Shown: in pieces, positions 40,303-51,151 of the stretch | How positions within the stretch are numbered: the stretch's first letter is position 1 | Layout: each line of letters begins with the position of its first letter | NCBI GenBank assembly: GCA_020975725.1 | Contig: QXJR01000027.1 | Span: 124,001-188,000, forward strand | Source: Picocystis sp. L7 | Taxonomy: Eukaryota; Chlorophyta; Picocystophyceae; Picocystales; Picocystaceae | Length of the DNA stretch: 64,000 nucleotides | Direction: 5' to 3' | Position numbers and translations under genes: made by a program | The notes under the pieces: model-generated | Databases searched by the model: none | Told to the model about the DNA's origin: nothing | The model's input: the letters and a program-made list of their open reading frames with translations, nothing else

Positions 40303-41228
40303 CCGCGTCCAAGCCGCGAGGATGGCGATGGCGTCCTTTCAAGGGCGTGGGAACAGACCCGAACCGTTTCCCAATCGATCGGAAGGCGCCGATCCGATCC
40401 AAAGGGAAACCGAACCGGGATGGGATCCCCAGGGGAATGGTGTGAGGTCCAAGAGGACCCTGTGGGAAAGGACAAGGTGAGAGTGTGCATGGGAACCAAT
40501 GGCAACATGCACGGATCCCATCCAGCCTACGTCTCACGTGCTGGTTCCTGATGCAGGCGATGGAAGAACACCCATGCCATTGCCCTGGAGCAGGAAGGGA
40601 ACGAGCGGAAACGCAGAGGCACGAGGCCGCATCGTCAGACGGACACATCACATACCCAACGGGGGTGCTTCTGCAATGCTCCAACGACTGCTTCAACGAT
40701 CAACGAAGGAACGATCAACGTTGGCACAGGAAAAAAAGGCTGTCTTCCCTTCATCCCTAAGCCACGAAACCGCCCGATTGCACGGAACCACCCAGCGAAG
40801 GTGCTGGGCTCATGCCCAGCCGTCCTACTCGCATGCAGTGGAAAAGCCGGGGCGTGCGCGACCCTGTTCGCCACAAGAATCCATTACCCAACCGAACGGC
40901 TCCGCATCGCGAGCTACGTTTCGGAATTCCAAAAGTTATTCTCAGCAGACGACGACCCACGCCTCGAAACGGTTGTTTCCTCTTGCATGCGACCCTTGGT
41001 ACCAGGCCCTCCGAGATCGCCTGCCACTCCATCCTTGTGGCCGGCTGCATGAATGGAGGACACGTTCGCACGCCCGTTGAATCTTCTCCGCCGTGGGGTG
41101 GTCCCGTCACGCGTCCAATGCAGGGAGACGAACGGTCGCGATGGGAGAGGTTCCTCTCGCGGCAGGGATCGATGCCTTCAGCTTTTCAATTCCAACGGAG
41201 GAGGGGCGTCGATGAATTCTCGCTCCCG
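40303..41228. other. 0.93-kb intergenic region
   Basis: No supported gene. The long + strand frames are mostly the antisense of QPRT and have no domain. Confidence 0.45.
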
Positions 41229-42275
41229 TCACACATCGAAATTGAGGGAGATGTCCAGCGCTGGTACGGAATGCGTGAGCGCACCGCTGGAGACGTAGGT
41301 GACCCCGGTCTGTCCGATTCTGCCCACAGTCTCCAGGGTCACATTGCCCGACGCTTCGGTCTCCAGCCTTCCGTCCACCATGCGCAGGGCTTCTTCCAGC
41401 ATGGACACGTCCACGTGTCCATCGCATTCGGGGTCCCATCTCGCCATGTTGTCCAGCAAGATGCGCGACACGCGTGCGCCTTTGGGCTGGGTTCCTTTTG
41501 GTGGACCGTCCCCTTCCTGCAATGCGGCCAAAACTTCGCCCACCTCCTGGAGCGTGCGCGCTTCCACCTCCACTTCGATGTCGATGCCGTGCAATTCGCA
41601 GTACCGCCTGGCTGCATCGACCGCTGCGCCTACGCCGCCAGCCGCCGCCACGTGGTTGTCTTTGATCATCATCATGTCGTCGAGTCCCATCCGATGGTTG
41701 CGTCCACCGCCGATGCGCACCGCCCATTTGTCGAACAGGCGAAGTCCAGGCGCCGTCTTCCGCGTGTCCAACACGACGGCAGGCGCAGCATTGCGCGCCA
41801 TGGCGCTGGCGAGCGTCGCGACGCCGCTCATCCGCTGCATCAAGTTCAAGGCCGTGCGTTCGGCGAGCAGCAGCGCACGTGCGTCGCCTTGCACCGCGCC
41901 CAGGATCGTTCCAGCACGTACCGAGGCGCCTTCTTCCACGTTCCACGTCGTCAAAACGCGCTCGTCGGCGCATCGGAACACCGCAGACGCCGCTTCGAGT
42001 CCGGCGACGACGCCGTCGGCTTTGGCCAGGAACGTGGCGCGCGCCTGTCGACCTTCTGGCACCGTGGCGAGCGAGGTCAGGTCGCCACCGCGTCCGTCTT
42101 CTTCCAGCAGAGGTCGCACGGACGCCAGGACGTCGAACGAAGGCGCCTTCGCCATCGCCACAGGCGAAACCGCGCTTCGCCGACGGGATGCGCAATGCCG
42201 TCCGCCTGCGATGGAGGTTAATTCGACTAAACTCCATGGAGTGGGGGAAATCGAGGGGAAGATCGCGGTTAACAT
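41229..42275 (-). CDS. QPT: Nicotinate-nucleotide pyrophosphorylase (quinolinate PRT)
   Basis: Makes nicotinate mononucleotide from quinolinate and PRPP in de novo NAD synthesis; in plants the enzyme is in plastids. 348 residues from the ATG at 42275. The first 40 (Ser/Arg/Pro-rich) may be a transit peptide; the ATG at 42155, just before KAPSFDVLASVRPLLEEDG, would give the bacterial-size 308-residue enzyme. Motifs: GDLTSLATVPEG, ERTALNLMQRMSGVAT, VLDTRKTAPGLRLFDKWAV, IGGGRNHRMGLDDMMMIKDN, IEVEVEARTLQE, ILLDNM, and ASGNVTLETVGRIGQTGVTY. All substrate-binding Arg/Lys/His residues of the family appear present. GTTAA-type motifs occur at 42218 and overlap the 42275 start, which slightly favours the shorter form. 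Confidence 0.94.
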   Translation of the reverse strand: MLTAIFPSISPTPWSLVELTSIAGGRHCASRRRSAVSPVAMAKAPSFDVLASVRPLLEEDGRGGDLTSLATVPEGRQARATFLAKADGVVAGLEAASAVFRCADERVLTTWNVEEGASVRAGTILGAVQGDARALLLAERTALNLMQRMSGVATLASAMARNAAPAVVLDTRKTAPGLRLFDKWAVRIGGGRNHRMGLDDMMMIKDNHVAAAGGVGAAVDAARRYCELHGIDIEVEVEARTLQEVGEVLAALQEGDGPPKGTQPKGARVSRILLDNMARWDPECDGHVDVSMLEEALRMVDGRLETEASGNVTLETVGRIGQTGVTYVSSGALTHSVPALDISLNFDV

Positions 42276-43252
42276 CGGAGGTTACATTCCAGGGGGGGAG
42301 CTGGACAGATGGGGTCCTTCAAGTCCAAAGGACACCTCCTCAAGAGGAGACAAGTGGAGGTAGGACAAGCCACCTCCCAAGGTTCTTCGATGCACCATGA
42401 TGAAGCGGTGCTCATGGAAGGGAGAAGCACCCGGAGGTGCTTGGTGCTGTGCCTGGGAACATGCAGGACAGAGGAGAACAAGACAGCGCTCCTCCCGTCC
42501 ACGCCCCTCTCGTCATGGGCAACAAGGCGGTCCTGATGAACCTGTTGAAATTCCAGACGGCACCCGCGCCATGGAGTTGGAGCAGGGATCGGAGAGGGTG
42601 CATCAAACCCCGCGTCTTGACTGTGCAGCAACGAGGACCAATCCTCACCAAGATGTAGAAGGCAGCGCGGGATTGGCATCGCATACCAAGGGCGGTCTCG
42701 AAAGCAGGGTGAAGAGCGATGAACGATGAGATGCAACATGGAGACCCTGCACTGGCTTCCAAATTCAGACAATTCGGTGTGCTGCTCGCCCACGTTGCCT
42801 GGCCACAGCAAGTTCATTGCGTGGGAAAGCAAGGAGGAGGATCCAACAGGAGGGACAACGCATCGAATTGCCAGCGGTTCATGCAGGCGCTCCTGATAGA
42901 ACCTTCTCTTGGAAAGGAGTTGGAGGAAGAAACGGTGGGTGGACAACGATACTCTTGATTTATTCTGCACTCGAACGACCCGGCCAGTCAATGGGAACGA
43001 TCATTTGAGAACCAGACCAGAATTCAAGTCAGGGGTAAGCTTCCTGCGCGTTCAATGGGTCAAGCCTGAAAAAATCACCCATCCGACCTTCTCCCTTCGC
43101 AGTGCAACATTCTTGATGGGGAAAACACCGATTGTGGTGCTACAATGCAAAACTTTAGTTGGGTTCCTCTCGGAAGCTTCCGTACGATGCGAAATCTTGG
43201 CGACCGGATTCACATTGTCCTGCCGATGTTTCAGCGTTTGCCAAAAGGTAGT
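42276..43252. other. 0.98-kb intergenic region
   Basis: Between two minus-strand genes. Weak + strand frames (for example 42437-42658) show no domain. TTTATT at 42959-42964 is a possible minus-strand poly(A) signal for CDK5RAP1. Confidence 0.4.
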
Positions 43253-45043
43253 TCAGTCGCTGGTGGCAGTGAGTTCTCCTTCTCCAAAATGGGACGTTTT
43301 ATCCTGGAAGAACGATGCAATAGAGGAACGCTTGAGGGCTCGGCCACGGAGCGTTGCTGCGGTGGAGGACACGACGTGAACAGCCGCGTAGTCTCCTGGC
43401 GCAAGTTGGACATCGGTAGTAGGGAAGACCACACGCTTGTTTGTGTCTGTGCGGCCGGTGAGCATTGCATCGTCTTTTCGAGATATGTTCTCCACCAACA
43501 CTAGATGCAAACGTCCCACCTCGTTCTGGTTCTTACGTCCCAGAATTTCCCTGAACAACGAGATGCATTCCCTCAGACGGCGAGCTTTTACTTCCTCTGG
43601 GACGTCATCTGCAAGGTGGCGTGCTGCATGGGTCTTCTCGCGTCGACTGTAGGCGTACAGGAATGCCTGGTCGTATTCCACCTCTCGCAATAGAGACAGG
43701 GTCTGCTGGTGATCCTCCTCCGTTTCTCCACAAAAACCAGCTATCATGTCGGTACTCAACGTGACATCGGGAATCAACGATCGTACACGATCCACCAAAT
43801 TCAAGTAGGCTTCCCTGGTATGCCCCCGTTTCATGATTTCCAACATGCGTGTGCTTCCACTCTGAGCAGGCAGATGGATGTTTGAGCATACATTGGGACG
43901 ACTACTGATCACATGCAAGAGCTCGTCTGGAAAGTCCTTGGGATGGGGCGAAGTGAATCGAAATCGGACCTCCGGGTTGGCATCCGCCAAACGATCCAAG
44001 AGCTCTGCAAAAGCGACGGCATTTTCCCGTTTAGGCTTGTACACGCTGCTGAACCCCTCCGCATAGGGATAGTGACTTTTCCAGTCGGAAGAATGGGTGA
44101 AATCTGCATAAGAGTTCACGTTCTGTCCAAGCAATGTGACTTCCTTCACGCCCTGTTCCGCCAGAGTGTGCACCTCCTTTTCAATGGAAGCAACATCCCT
44201 GGATCGTTCCCTCCCTCTCGTGAATGGCACGATGCAAAAAGCACACATGTTATTGCAACCTCTCATGATCGACAGGTACGCACTGGCCTGTCCGGCATTC
44301 CTCACAGGTGTGACATCTGCATAGGTTTCTTCCAGGCTCAGCTGCACATTCATGGCTGTCTTTCTGTGTTTTCCCCTCCGGGTGCCTTGTATCGCTTCGA
44401 TGAGCGCAGGCAAGTCTCGATAGGCATCTGGTCCTACCACAAGATCCACTAGCTTGTCTGAATCGATAAGTTTCTTCTGCAGCCTTTCAGCCATGCATCC
44501 CAAGACACCCACCAAAGGTTTCTGTACAAGTTTCTTCGTTTTGAGCCCTTTGAAGTAGCCCAGGCGCTGCCAAATCTTAGCCTCGGCGTTTTCTCGGATG
44601 GCGCAGGTGTTGACAAGGATCACGTCCGCCTGGTCGACCTCTTGTTCGCGTCGCATGCCCGCCTTCGACAGGATTCCTAGCACGATTTCGGAGTCGGAAG
44701 CGTTCATCTGGCAGCCATAGGTCTCCATGTACACGCTCCTGCCGCGCAAGGGTCCCTCCAGGGAGGTTTCGGACGCTTCCTGAGCCATCCCACGAACGAA
44801 TTTCGTCCATGAACTCGCGCAGCACGTCCATCTGCGCACGAAATTCGACCGCATCGCGCGTCGAATGGCGCTGCAGTCGTCGGAAAATTGCACCGTCCAC
44901 ACGAGCTCGACCCGAATGGTTAAAACGAGACTTAATTTCGATGCCATGCATGGGGAAGGGGAAGGCTTCGTGGAAAGTTTCGAAACAGCTGTCCAAGGAA
45001 GATGGAAAGAGAAGCGTGAAGGTCGCGTGCTGTTCGACTCCAT
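43253..45043 (-). CDS. CDK5RAP1: CDK5RAP1-type tRNA methylthiotransferase
   Basis: Radical-SAM enzyme that adds a methylthio group to i6A37 of tRNAs, MiaB family; in eukaryotes usually in mitochondria or plastids. 596 residues from the first ATG (45043). Other in-frame ATGs at 44947, 44854 and 44788 are possible, and the first ~85 residues lack similarity beyond a basic organelle-type character. UPF0004 domain: cluster cysteines in METYGCQMNASDSE, VNTCAIRENAE and VLGCMAERLQ. Radical SAM: SIMRGCNNMCAFCIVPFTRG with C-x3-C-x2-C. The YKPKRENAVAFAELLDRL insertion before FRFTSPHPKDFPDELL marks CDK5RAP1 rather than bacterial MiaB. The TRAM domain at the end begins near GRLHLVLVENISRKDD. Confidence 0.93.
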   Translation of the reverse strand: MESNSTRPSRFSFHLPWTAVSKLSTKPSPSPCMASKLSLVLTIRVELVWTVQFSDDCSAIRRAMRSNFVRRWTCCASSWTKFVRGMAQEASETSLEGPLRGRSVYMETYGCQMNASDSEIVLGILSKAGMRREQEVDQADVILVNTCAIRENAEAKIWQRLGYFKGLKTKKLVQKPLVGVLGCMAERLQKKLIDSDKLVDLVVGPDAYRDLPALIEAIQGTRRGKHRKTAMNVQLSLEETYADVTPVRNAGQASAYLSIMRGCNNMCAFCIVPFTRGRERSRDVASIEKEVHTLAEQGVKEVTLLGQNVNSYADFTHSSDWKSHYPYAEGFSSVYKPKRENAVAFAELLDRLADANPEVRFRFTSPHPKDFPDELLHVISSRPNVCSNIHLPAQSGSTRMLEIMKRGHTREAYLNLVDRVRSLIPDVTLSTDMIAGFCGETEEDHQQTLSLLREVEYDQAFLYAYSRREKTHAARHLADDVPEEVKARRLRECISLFREILGRKNQNEVGRLHLVLVENISRKDDAMLTGRTDTNKRVVFPTTDVQLAPGDYAAVHVVSSTAATLRGRALKRSSIASFFQDKTSHFGEGELTATSD

Positions 45044-45712
45044 ACACGGATCCCCCTTCCTTCTATCCGGCGTCCTTGGTGTTCATGCAAGGTCCGGGAC
45101 GCAAGAAACTCGGGAACATATAGGACATGAGCCATCGCGTTTACGTGACGACAGACTTGGAGATCGCGTTGCGATCTTGCGGCTCAATTCGTCGGGCCTC
45201 AAAGGAGTTGCAATTGTTGCACGGTGGGTGGACGAACTTTCATCCAAAACGAGCATCCTCGAATCGAGTGTGATGCGCATGGAGCTTGATTGGTTTCCAC
45301 GGGTGCAGGTCCGGGCACGTTCCTAGGTCCATCTCTTGCGCGGCTCTTCGCGCACATTCCGTGCCGTTCGATCGTTGATCTGTCCGGACGTTTGCAGTTC
45401 GACACACCCTATTCGCTTGTGGTACGAGCGAGACCCTTCGACGAAGAAGGAAGCACGTGCCCCTCGCCACACCCACGACGCTATGCGACTTGTCATGGAT
45501 CCTCCTCCCTTCGTCCCGGGGCCCTCCTCCGATCCCAAAAAATCGCAATATTTCCTCTCTCTCAAGCTCTGTCGAAGGAGAGGCTCCGAGGGGAGGAAAA
45601 TATTCGATTTTCGGGTTTTGTGGGGATCGAGGTCCACACGCGCCTCGCCATCGGATCGATCCACATCGCGGATCCGACGCCGATCGCGCGACGTTTTGGC
45701 GCACGAAACGCG
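45044..45712. other. Divergent promoter, CDK5RAP1 and AP-1 gamma
   Basis: Non-coding by inspection. Open frames through this stretch join no recognisable protein. Confidence 0.45.
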
Positions 45713-48316
45713 ATGCACACGCGCCTGAGGTGGGTTTGAGAGAAGGAGAATGGACTGGACGAGGCGAAGGCGGCATGGGAAGGACGAATCGGGCACAGGA
45801 GGGAAGCGAACGGCCAGTTTTTGCGGCGTGGTGGAAGGAGGCTCGTGCTGACGTGCTTTGCTCGTGCTTTGTGTGATGCGGACGGACGAAGGGACCTGAT
45901 CCGCGCCGTGCGTGCGTGCAAGACGGCGGCAGAAGAACGTGCCGTCGTCGCCAAGGAATGTGCCGCTCTGCGGTCGCTGTTCAACAAGCAGGATGCCATC
46001 CACCGCCACCGTAGCGTGGCGAAGCTGATGTACGTGCACATCCTGGGATATCCGACGCACTTTGGACAGATGGAATGCTTGAAGCTGATTGCCGGAACCA
46101 GCTTCCTGGAGAAACGGATCGGATACTTGGGCCTGACCATCCTGCTGGACGAGAGACAAGAAGTCCTCATGCTGGTGACCAATTCGGTGAAGACAGACCT
46201 GAACAGCAACAACCAGTACGTGGTGGGGCTGGCCCTGTGTGCAATGGGGAATATCTCCTCCGCAGAAATGGCCCGAGACCTCTCTCCTGAAGTGGAACGG
46301 CTCATTCAAAGCTCCAATACCTATATCAAGAAGAAAGCTGCTCTGTGTGCTGTCCGTGTCATCAGGAAGCTTCCTGACATGTGTGACAACTACAAAGAGA
46401 TTGCTGCTAAGCTGCTCAACGACAGACAGCACGGATCTCTCCTATCCGGAGTGACACTCATCGTCGAAATCATTAAGGCAGATGCTTCCATGGTGGATTA
46501 TTACCGCCAATACATTCCGCGACTGTCAAAGATTTTGAGGAATCTGACCTCCGGGAGCTACTCAACGGAGTTTGATGTCTCGGGCCTATCGGATCCCTTC
46601 TTGCAGGTAAAGATACTAAAGCTCCTGCAGTTATTAGGCCATGGAAATGCCCCGGCCAGCGATGAGATGAGTGACATCTTGGCCCAAGTGGCCACCAACA
46701 CCTCCTCCTCCAAGAACGCGGGGAATGCAGTTCTTTACCAGTGTGTCCAGACTATCATGGGGATCGAAAGCGTTGGTGGACTTCGCGTCTTTGCAGTGAA
46801 CATCTTAGGCCGCTTCCTCGCGAATAAGGACAACAACATCCGGTATGTTGCACTGAATACTCTATCTCAGGTTGTCAACATCGACACCCAGGCTGTCCAA
46901 CGGCATAGGGATACGATTGTGGAGTGTGTGAAAGACGCAGATATTTCAATAAGAAGGCGAGCGTTGGATTTGGTATATGCTCTCGTCAATGAGAAGAACA
47001 TACAGGCTTTGATGAAGGAGCTACTAGAATATTTGGCAGTTGCGGATGTTGAATTCAAATCTATTTTTACAGAGAAACTAACGAATCTGGTGGCTCGTTT
47101 TGCACCTTCAAAAACATGGTATGTGGATACCATGAAAGACATTCTGGCTCAGGACACCATCTACGTGAAAGATGAGGTATGTTTCCGCTTGATTGTTCTG
47201 ATAACAAACACGGAAGACTTGCAGTCGCATGCAACACACAGCCTCTACGTTGCGTTGAAGGGTATGTCTGGTGATGCATCTTCTAGCCTTGTTCGTGTGG
47301 CTGCATGGTGTATAGGAGAATACGGGGAGCTGCTTCTTGAACCTAGTTCTTCAGGGTATACCACAGTTCAAGAGGAGGAAGTGGTTTCTCTCCTGGGCAA
47401 GCTGCTGCAAAAAGCAAACTCAAGTTTGGTGGACAAGGAATTTTTGATCAATGCCGTCATGAAGCTTACCAGTAGATTTTCGAATATGCAACCGCTGCGC
47501 AACTTGCTGCAACAATACACAAGCGATATCTCCTTGGAGCTTCAGCAACGAGCTTGCGAGTATGAAGCCATTCTGGACCGTCCATCTTTATGGAAAAATC
47601 TACTTGAGCGTATGCCTGCGATTGACGAAGCAGAGTATACCAGCCGTATGGTCGAGACGGGTCAGCTTGACAATGTGTCTTCGGCCCAACCGCAAAGCGG
47701 GGACGGAACCAATGCCGCACCTGCTGCGGAGCCTGACTTCATGGCAGATCTGTTGAGCTTGGACATGGGATTGCAGCAGGATACAAGCACATCGGCTGGA
47801 AAGACAGCGGATGCGTTGCATGACATACTGTCGCTGGATGCATCAAAGGGACCTCGTGCCACTCAGCAACCCATTCCTCCAGCAGGACCGGCATTTTCCT
47901 TGGATTCTTTATACGACTCTCCACCCGCACCGACCCAGTCATCTCCGTCTTTTCCATCAGTGGCTGCATACGATGATGGTGAACTGAAGGTTACATTTGA
48001 CTTCAGCAAGGATCCAAGTGCACCGGAGATCACATACATTGTCGCTTCGTTTACCAACCAGTCGCCAGCTGACATGAGTAATTTTGTGTTCCAGGCTGCA
48101 GTTCCGAAATTCATGCAGATCAAGCTCCAGCCTGCCAGTTCCAATATTGTTCCAAAGAATCGGTCCGCTTGCGTCACACAAAAGTTGATCGTTACTAATG
48201 GGATGCATGGCGAGAAAGCTTTGGCCATGCGAATGAAAATGTCGTTCACGGTTGCTGGAGAATCAAGGACTGCACAAGGCCAGGTAACCAACTTTCCTCC
48301 TGAATTATCCAAGTAG
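45713..48316 (+). CDS. AP1G: AP-1 clathrin adaptor, gamma subunit
   Basis: Large gamma-adaptin of AP-1, which sorts cargo into clathrin vesicles between trans-Golgi and endosomes. Exons 45713-45729 and 45892-48316, intron 162 bp (GTGGGT..CGAAG). The first exon is only 17 bp, ATG CAC ACG CGC CTG AG; joined to the second it gives MHTRLRDLIRAVRACKTAAE, which matches the usual GTRLRDMIRAIRACKTAAE. There is no ATG in frame with the large exon otherwise. 813 residues: adaptin trunk of helical repeats to about 590; hinge with clathrin-box-like LLSLD and ILSLD; gamma-ear domain over the last ~115 residues (YDDGELKVTFDFSKD...GQVTNFPPEL). Confidence 0.94.
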
Positions 48317-48374
48317 ACTGCTCGTAGGTGCAGAGCTTGGAAAGCATACCGACACATTCGTATTTAGGCACATG

Positions 48375-48380
48375 AATAAA
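48375..48380 (+). terminator. Poly(A) signal of AP-1 gamma
   Basis: AATAAA 59 bp after the stop. Confidence 0.5.
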
Positions 48381-48983
48381 ATTGACAATTCTGCAACTGG
48401 CTGCGCGTCTTGTGCAGCGGTACTTCATCTGGGTCAGTGTTCTGGGGCGAAGCACTGCGCCCCGTTGCGCTTGAGATTCTTTTCTTTGACCTACACATGG
48501 TAAATACGGGGGGGCGAGAGGATTACGGAGTGCCAGCGTGCCAGCTGCAATCCCACCCTCGACTCACGAGCAAAGATCCAGGACGTCCTTTGTCCTTGTC
48601 CCATACCTGGGGGCATGCGAAGCCTTTTGTGTGTGCATCCCTTCTAGCTTTCTGCCTCCTTGGCCTATGGGGCTCCACATGGATGCACTTGTCTACCTTG
48701 AGTCAGACTCGTGCTAGACGAAAGGACCCGACTCGAGGAGTAGCTGTTCACCGTTTCAGATCTGCCACACCAACCGTCCTCGGAATCTCGATCAACGGCG
48801 ATCACGCTCTTCCGCATCAAAGAGGAAAAAGGGATCATTTTCGATTTGCATCGCTCTTCTCCTCGGTGGCCCACGGATCTCTGTTGATCTCATCTCTCTC
48901 GATCTTCCCTCCATCCGGATCTTCTTGGATCAGAAGTCCATCCCAGCTGGCGCCGATTCGTCCTCGCGTCGCGTCGCTTCGCC
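48381..48983. other. Intergenic, AP-1 gamma to STN-type kinase
   Basis: No gene supported. If the kinase has a separate transit-peptide exon it should lie here, but I could not identify one. Confidence 0.4.
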
Positions 48984-51041
48984 ATGCGCCAATGGCGCGC
49001 TTCCGTCGCACCCAAGGACGTGAAATTGCTTCGAAGGATTGGAGAAGGCAACTTCGGACACGTCTACCTCGGTGTCGTGTCCCGTGCCGACGGGAAGACG
49101 GACGAGGTGGTGCTGAAGAAGGTGAAACGAAACGTCGAAGACGCTCACCTTGTCGCCGATGCCGAAGCGAAGTTGAACCGGTGCTGCTCAAGGAATGCGC
49201 CTGGATGTTGTCCTCCGTTCCTGGGAGCTTTCGAAGTGCAAGAGAACCACACGGACGTGCAGCTTTCTCCAGGCCATTGGTTGGTGTGGGAATTTGAAGG
49301 AGTTCGAACACTGGCAGATTATTGGAAAGGTAAACATGGGATGGACGAATTGGCGATGGACCTATTCAGTTGCAACACGGAAGAAGCAGGAGGCGATGTG
49401 GTCGTGGTCGCGGAGGTGATGCGCCAGCTGCTTGGTTGCTTGGTGAGAATGCACGGGGTAGGGTTGGTCCATCGAGACGTGAAGCCCGCCAACATGGTCT
49501 TCTCCACCAAGGACAAGAAATTCAAACTCATCGACCTCGGAGCCATGGCCGATTTACGCACTGGAACGAACTATGTGCCCACAGAAGCGTTCCTGGATCC
49601 CTCCTACTGCCCACCAGAACAGTACGTGATGCCTGTGGACTCTCCTCACTTGCAAGAGAAGGGCGCCTTCGCCAGCATGGCCATGTCCCCTGTTCTTTGG
49701 GCGAAGAATCAGCCAGACAAGTTTGATGCCTACAGCGCTGGAATCATCCTCCTTCAGCTTGCCGTCCCGTGTTTGCGGAAGGACAGGAACTTGAAGTCGT
49801 TCAACACCAACCTGGCACGCAGTGAGTATGATCTGTTGCGCTGGCGGGCAGAATACGGGGAGCGTCTTTCCAAAAGGGAACTGACTCTTTTGGATGCGGA
49901 TGACCGCGCATTGCTTCAGCTGGCGGCTTCGTTGCTGCGTGAGAAGGTTGCCCGTGCTTCCTGCACCGATGCTCTGCGGTCCCCTTTCCTCGAAAGGAAC
50001 AAGGTGCCTCGCAATCCAAGCACTCGCGCGCAGTCAGTCAAAGCGAGAAATGCAAAGACAAGGGGAAGTGCAGAAGAAGTCCTTGCAGCAAAGATTGCAG
50101 CTGCAAAGATGCAGAAACAAAGCATAGAAGCTTTGCAGTCTCAAGGAGCATCGCCGAATAAACTCGTGCGGGAGGAAGAGAAATTGAGAGGGATGCAACA
50201 GGGAGTGAAGGATCTCCTCTCCGAATACGAAGGGCTGCTGGACCGTGTGGCAAGGTTGCTCAAGGTCAAGAGCGCGACGCAGCCTATCATGGAAGACGAC
50301 GCGCCCGAAGATGTCCCATCACATGTGAATCAGCTCGATATCTCCAAGTACATGGAGCAAACCAAGTCTGCAGTTCGCATGGGGGGTGCCTTGACTGGAC
50401 TTGCTGGGAGGGTCGCAGGGGATCTTGCTGGGGCCTTGGGCAAGGAAGTGCTTGCATTCGTGGAGGCAGAAGCTGGTAAGAGCCAAAGAAGGAGGACCAA
50501 GAAGGCACAACATCATACCGCGCGAGGCAGTACTCCGGCCCGTGCCCAGGATGCGGGCACTCCCCTTTTGGCCGTGCCGCCTGCGTCATCGGAAGGCAAC
50601 ACGGAGGAAGACATGATAGCCACCGAGGGGTGGGAAGGGGTGCAGGTTGCTGCGGACGGAACAGATGGGGTAGACACTGGCAGCGGAGAGAGGAGGGGCC
50701 ACGTGGAAGTCCAGGAGGATGAAGGCACTGCGAGCGGGACGGTAAAACAAGGTGCGCGCGATATCGCCAGTCCCGCTTACGATCCTTTCAGGGATTCGTC
50801 GCGATCCAGCAGATCTTCCTGGTTGGGGGACACGAGGCAGAAGGAAGAGGGGGAGGAGAAAGCCGAGGTGCAGCGCCAGGAGTTGCTGGACAACGTGCAG
50901 GTGTTGAGGGAGCAAGTGGAAGCCATGGAGGCCGCGTTGGCGGCGATGGCCACCACCATGGATGACATCCAATCTTCAAGGGGTGGCGCCATCGCACGGG
51001 ACGTGGATCGCGGCGTGCCATCGGATGGGATCGATTTCTGA
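48984..51041 (+). CDS. STN7/STN8-family thylakoid-type protein kinase with long C-terminal tail
   Basis: Ser/Thr kinase of the family that phosphorylates light-harvesting and photosystem II proteins in state transitions. 685 residues from the ATG at 48984. Kinase domain about 15-330: GEGNFGHVYLG, Lys in EVVLKKVKRN, WLVWEFEGVRTLADYWKG, catalytic HRDVKPANMVFS, metal-binding DLG (not DFG, as in the family), and LDPSYCPPEQYVMP, SPVLWAKNQPDKFDAYSAG, which are STN-specific. Odd: STN7/8 have a transit peptide and membrane span before the kinase, but here the kinase starts 15 residues in. A 350-residue tail has helical coiled-coil stretches, a Gly/Ala-rich segment (ALTGLAGRVAGDLAGALG) and acidic and Ser/Arg patches. 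An upstream exon may be missing. Confidence 0.87.
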   Translation: MRQWRASVAPKDVKLLRRIGEGNFGHVYLGVVSRADGKTDEVVLKKVKRNVEDAHLVADAEAKLNRCCSRNAPGCCPPFLGAFEVQENHTDVQLSPGHWLVWEFEGVRTLADYWKGKHGMDELAMDLFSCNTEEAGGDVVVVAEVMRQLLGCLVRMHGVGLVHRDVKPANMVFSTKDKKFKLIDLGAMADLRTGTNYVPTEAFLDPSYCPPEQYVMPVDSPHLQEKGAFASMAMSPVLWAKNQPDKFDAYSAGIILLQLAVPCLRKDRNLKSFNTNLARSEYDLLRWRAEYGERLSKRELTLLDADDRALLQLAASLLREKVARASCTDALRSPFLERNKVPRNPSTRAQSVKARNAKTRGSAEEVLAAKIAAAKMQKQSIEALQSQGASPNKLVREEEKLRGMQQGVKDLLSEYEGLLDRVARLLKVKSATQPIMEDDAPEDVPSHVNQLDISKYMEQTKSAVRMGGALTGLAGRVAGDLAGALGKEVLAFVEAEAGKSQRRRTKKAQHHTARGSTPARAQDAGTPLLAVPPASSEGNTEEDMIATEGWEGVQVAADGTDGVDTGSGERRGHVEVQEDEGTASGTVKQGARDIASPAYDPFRDSSRSSRSSWLGDTRQKEEGEEKAEVQRQELLDNVQVLREQVEAMEAALAAMATTMDDIQSSRGGAIARDVDRGVPSDGIDF

Positions 51042-51151
51042 TCCGTTTTCATCGATCTGCTTCTTCCCTGGTGCAGGACTTTCGCCGTCCACCTCTTCTC
51101 CACGTTTGGACCTCCTGCCTGGAGCTTTGGTTGGTTTCGTGCGACGGCTGT

